Assembly (NCBI RefSeq): GCF_000372725.1
Contig: NW_005200784.1
Span: 515,835-579,834, forward strand
Direction of reading: 5' to 3'
DNA: 64,000 bases
Origin: Emiliania huxleyi CCMP1516
Taxonomy: Eukaryota; Haptophyta; Isochrysidales; Noelaerhabdaceae
In this document: positions 63,601 through 64,000 of the stretch, one piece after another
Position numbering within the stretch: position 1 is the stretch's first letter
Layout of the letters: the number at the start of each line of letters is the position of its first letter
Translations under genes and position numbers: made by a program
The notes under the pieces: generated by a model
What the model was told of the DNA's origin: nothing
Seen by the model: only the letters and a program-made list of their open reading frames with translations
Databases searched by the model: none

Positions 63601-64000
63601 CTGTTTGTGTCGGCAAAGCCTTCGTTGGCGTCGGGGATGCCGTCACCGTCCGAGTCGGTGTCCTTGTGGTCGGGGACGCCGTCGCCGTCGCTATCGATGC
63701 CGCCGTCGCCCTCCTCGGCATCGGGGAGGCCGTCGCTGTCTGTGTCGGAAAGGCCTGCGTTGGCGTCGGGGAGGCCGTCACCATCGCTGTCGATGCTGCC
63801 TTCGCCCTCCTCGGCATCGGGGAGGCCGTCGCTGTTTGTGTCGGCAAAGCCTGCGTTGGCGTCGGGGATGCCGTCACCGTCCGAGTCGGTGTCCTTGTGG
63901 TCTGGGACGCCGTCGCCGTCGCTATCGATGCCGCCGTCGCCCTCCTCGGCATCGGGGAGGCCGTCACTGTCTGTGTCGGAAAGGCCTGCGTGGCGTCGGG
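57627..64000 (-). CDS. Giant TSP3-repeat protein with VWD-like C-terminus (5' part beyond window)
   Basis: The frame is open from the right edge to TGA 57627-57629, over 2,000 residues. From about 64000 to 59610 it is built only of Asp-rich thrombospondin-3 type Ca-binding repeats (DSDGDGVPDHKDTDSDGDGI, SDGLPDAEEGEGSID). Then come SPPPP linkers, a domain with LVFSTNTLDLRPTMGATTVE and ALGQFICPGTTPSLRLIVEV, a Cys-containing part (DASCCKQSISEDICAVLVNS) and long PPSPPPP stretches. A VWD-like region follows (GDPHLHFAHGGEADFRGEDG, VHGTFVTDVF, PHGLIGQSFDGD, AQAEGAIEGT). It is likely secreted and Ca-stiffened. No start codon occurs in this frame in the repeat part, so the N-terminus lies right of the window. 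A missing T near 63990 (GCCTGCGTGGCG instead of GCCTGCGTTGGCG) would shift the frame if real. Confidence 0.8.
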   Translation of the reverse strand, partial: RRHAGLSDTDSDGLPDAEEGDGGIDSDGDGVPDHKDTDSDGDGIPDANAGFADTNSDGLPDAEEGEGSIDSDGDGLPDANAGLSDTDSDGLPDAEEGDGGIDSDGDGVPDHKDTDSDGDGIPDANEGFADTNSDGLPDAEEGEGSIDSDGDGVPDANAGLSDTDSDGLPDAEEGDGGIDSDGDGVPDHKDTDSDGDGIPDANEGFADTNSDGLPDAEEGEGSIDSDGDGVPDANAGLSDTDSDGLPDAEEGDGGIDSDGDGVPDHKDTDSDGDAIPDANEGLSDTDSDGIPDANAGLSDTDSDGLPDAEEGDGGIDSDGDGVPDHKDTDSDGDAIPDANEGLSDTDSDGVPDANAGLSDTDSDGLPDAEEGDGGIDSDGDGVPDHIDTDSDGDAIPDANEGLSDTDSDGLPDAEEGDGGIDSDGDGVPDHKDTDSDGDGIPDANEGLSDTDSDGLPDAEEGDGGIDSDGDGVPDHKDTDSDGDGIPDANEGFADTNSDGLPDAEEGEGSIDSDGDGVPDANEGLSDTDSDGLPDAEEGDGGIDSDGDGVPDHKDTDSDGDAIPDANEGLSDTDSDGVPDANEGLSDTDSDGLPDAEEGDGGIDSDGDGIPDANEGLSDTDSDGLPDAEEGDGGIDSDGDGVPDHKDTDSDGDGIPDANEGLSDTDSDGVPDANAGLSDTDSDGLPDAEEGDGGIDSDGDGVPDHKDTDSDGDGIPDANAGLSDTDSDGLPDAEEGDGGIDSDGDGVPDHKDTDSDGDGIPDANEGFADTDSDGLPDAEEGEGSIDSDGDGVPDANAGLSDTDSDGIPDAEEGDGGIDSDGDGVPDHKDTDSDGDGIPDANEGFADTNSDGLPDAEEGDGGIDSDGDGVPDANEGLSDTDSDGLLDAEEGDGSIDSDGDGVPDHMDTDSDGDGIPDANEGFADTNSDGLPDAEEGEGSIDSNGDGVPDANEGLSDTDSDGLLDAEEGDGSIDSDGDGVPDHMDTDSDGDGIPDANEGLADTDSDGAPPAEEGEGSIDSDGDGVPDANEGSADTDSDGLPDAEEGEGSIDSDGDGVPDANEGLSDTDSDGLPDAEEGDGGIDSDGDGVPDHKDTDSDGDAIPDANEGLSDTDSDGLPDAEEGEGSIDTDSDGVPDANEGFADTDSDGLPDAEEGEGSIDSDGDGVPDARDTDSDGDAIPDANEGSIDSDGDGIPDARDTDSDGDGLPDANGGLADTDSDGFPDAEEGEGSIDSDGDGVPDARDTDSDGDAIPDANEGSIDSDGDGIPDARDTDSDGDGLPDVNEGFADTDSDGLPDAEEGEGSIDTDGDAIPDARDTDSDGDAIPDANEGSIDTDGDGIPDARDTDSDGDGLPDANGGLADTDSDGLPDAEEGEGSIDSDGDGIPDANEDFADTDSDGLPDAEEGEGSFDSDGDGVPDANEDFADTDSDGLPDAEEGEGSIVSDGDGVPDARDPDSDGDGLPDAADLSSPPPVSPLSLSLPPPPPPIADRRLDESCAEGEPLVFSTNTLDLRPTMGATTVEAKISALSEDVQIALGQFICPGTTPSLRLIVEVQVINTPPPPSPPPSPFPLGLAPSPSPPSLPPPSPSPASPLSPPPPSCDPDEEFGGNSWQPIIDIKSIEGYLDAIDATISGIKPIDDASCCKQSISEDICAVLVNSTDCIFLSGARGECAGAPAGRALQQSTSSPPPPVAPPALPPSSDPSLGLVTLFVMQKPPPPPSPPPPTPPPPSPPPSPPPPSPPPPTPPPPSPPLSPPPPSPPPPLPNPPRGIRPVPPPFAPPPSPPPFSPPPSPSPLPPSPPPPPPSPPSLPPMSPKPPHPPKPPTPPPSSPAPPLLPPLKPGGVDGDPHLHFAHGGEADFRGEDGAVYAMLHHTGLAVNALFEASAFFLASPPNLKVHGTFVTDVFLRLRCEASGRLLRIEFSPNQPPTPVAHGLPGGTKMIQANAAALLVEDISIFTTKSGAAETLHVSTAAWAINATSRPIWRSATPGKKQIDLSLTPLRDPLSLQPSTGKVVAPHGLIGQSFDGDSFAVDGKKDHYRELWWRQTSFKGREVTTEAQAEGAIEGTGGDYKLEDFFGIDFKYRRFEVAEAAPRNVSALTGVRRATGVQGWVHRAGTTGDDTLIAV
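59610..64000. repeat. Coding TSP3 minisatellite, about 135-bp higher-order unit
   Basis: Alternating 17-, 17- and 11-residue modules give an approximate 45-residue (135-bp) higher-order unit. Variants AREDT/HKDT/HMDT and EGEGSID/EGDGGID are shuffled along the array, which points to unequal exchange. The distal part (60700-64000) is more homogeneous than the part near 59700. Confidence 0.9.

Noticed and set aside
59603-63967. Thr/Pro/Ala-rich minus frames over the TSP3 array
   Set aside because: They are the shifted frame of the Asp-rich repeats. Only the Asp frame joins the VWD-like C-terminus and gives Ca-binding motifs.

Overview
This window looks like nuclear DNA of a GC-rich unicellular alga, most likely a haptophyte (Emiliania/Chrysochromulina/Prymnesium type). 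Evidence seen: densely packed genes on both strands, many short introns (about 40-220 bp), a high share of GC-AG introns, proline-rich (SPPP) secreted proteins, long poly-Ala/poly-Gly inserts, microsatellites and a 100-N scaffold gap (48805-48904). The lineage is an inference; no marker gene is present. There are no operons, so gene order is not read as functional coupling.

Layout. 1-1489: 74-bp minisatellite running into a minus-strand glycosyltransferase-like gene. 4082-5470: bestrophin-type anion channel between two fold-back elements. 5969-9000: an unrecognised minus-strand multi-exon gene and a one-exon NHL-repeat/BTB protein. 12031-15581: a large minus-strand gene with Tudor-like, CCCH zinc finger, LysM and GNAT modules. 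15826-16683: thioredoxin-like protein. 17378-20056: OB-like plus SAM-methyltransferase gene with eight exons. 20214-23478: initiator-tRNA ribosyltransferase (Rit1) continuous with a Mog1 Ran-binding domain. 23.5-28 kb: repeats and a dead P-loop fragment. 28055-29162: broken Kelch gene. 30192-31385: VWD-like secreted-type protein. 33808-36254: TLC-domain membrane protein with a TIR element in an intron. 36369-37564: a TIR element with an internal gene. 38473-43143: ankyrin/TPR/phytanoyl-CoA dioxygenase protein, TrmB tRNA methyltransferase and DUF218 membrane protein. 44575-47798: J-domain protein and an Ala/Glu-rich protein. 48136-49004: TIR element with target-site duplication and the scaffold gap. 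49286-55257: CHD-type chromatin remodeller. 55983-64000: a secreted Cys-rich/PAN/TSP3 protein and the C-terminal part of a giant thrombospondin-3-repeat/VWD-like protein.

The most notable signal is at the introns. By translating across them I could place more than twenty junctions. In most, the first 5-21 nt of the intron repeat the first nt of the downstream exon, usually in the form G|GC...AG|GC. One such splice restores a textbook CX7CX5CX3H zinc finger. Two unrelated genes (DUF218 and J-domain) carry homologous introns, which is what introner-like elements would leave. Functionally the genes are mostly housekeeping (tRNA modification, Ran cycle, chromatin, co-chaperone, membrane proteins) plus a set of extracellular, Ca-binding, proline-rich proteins likely used in cell covering or matrix.
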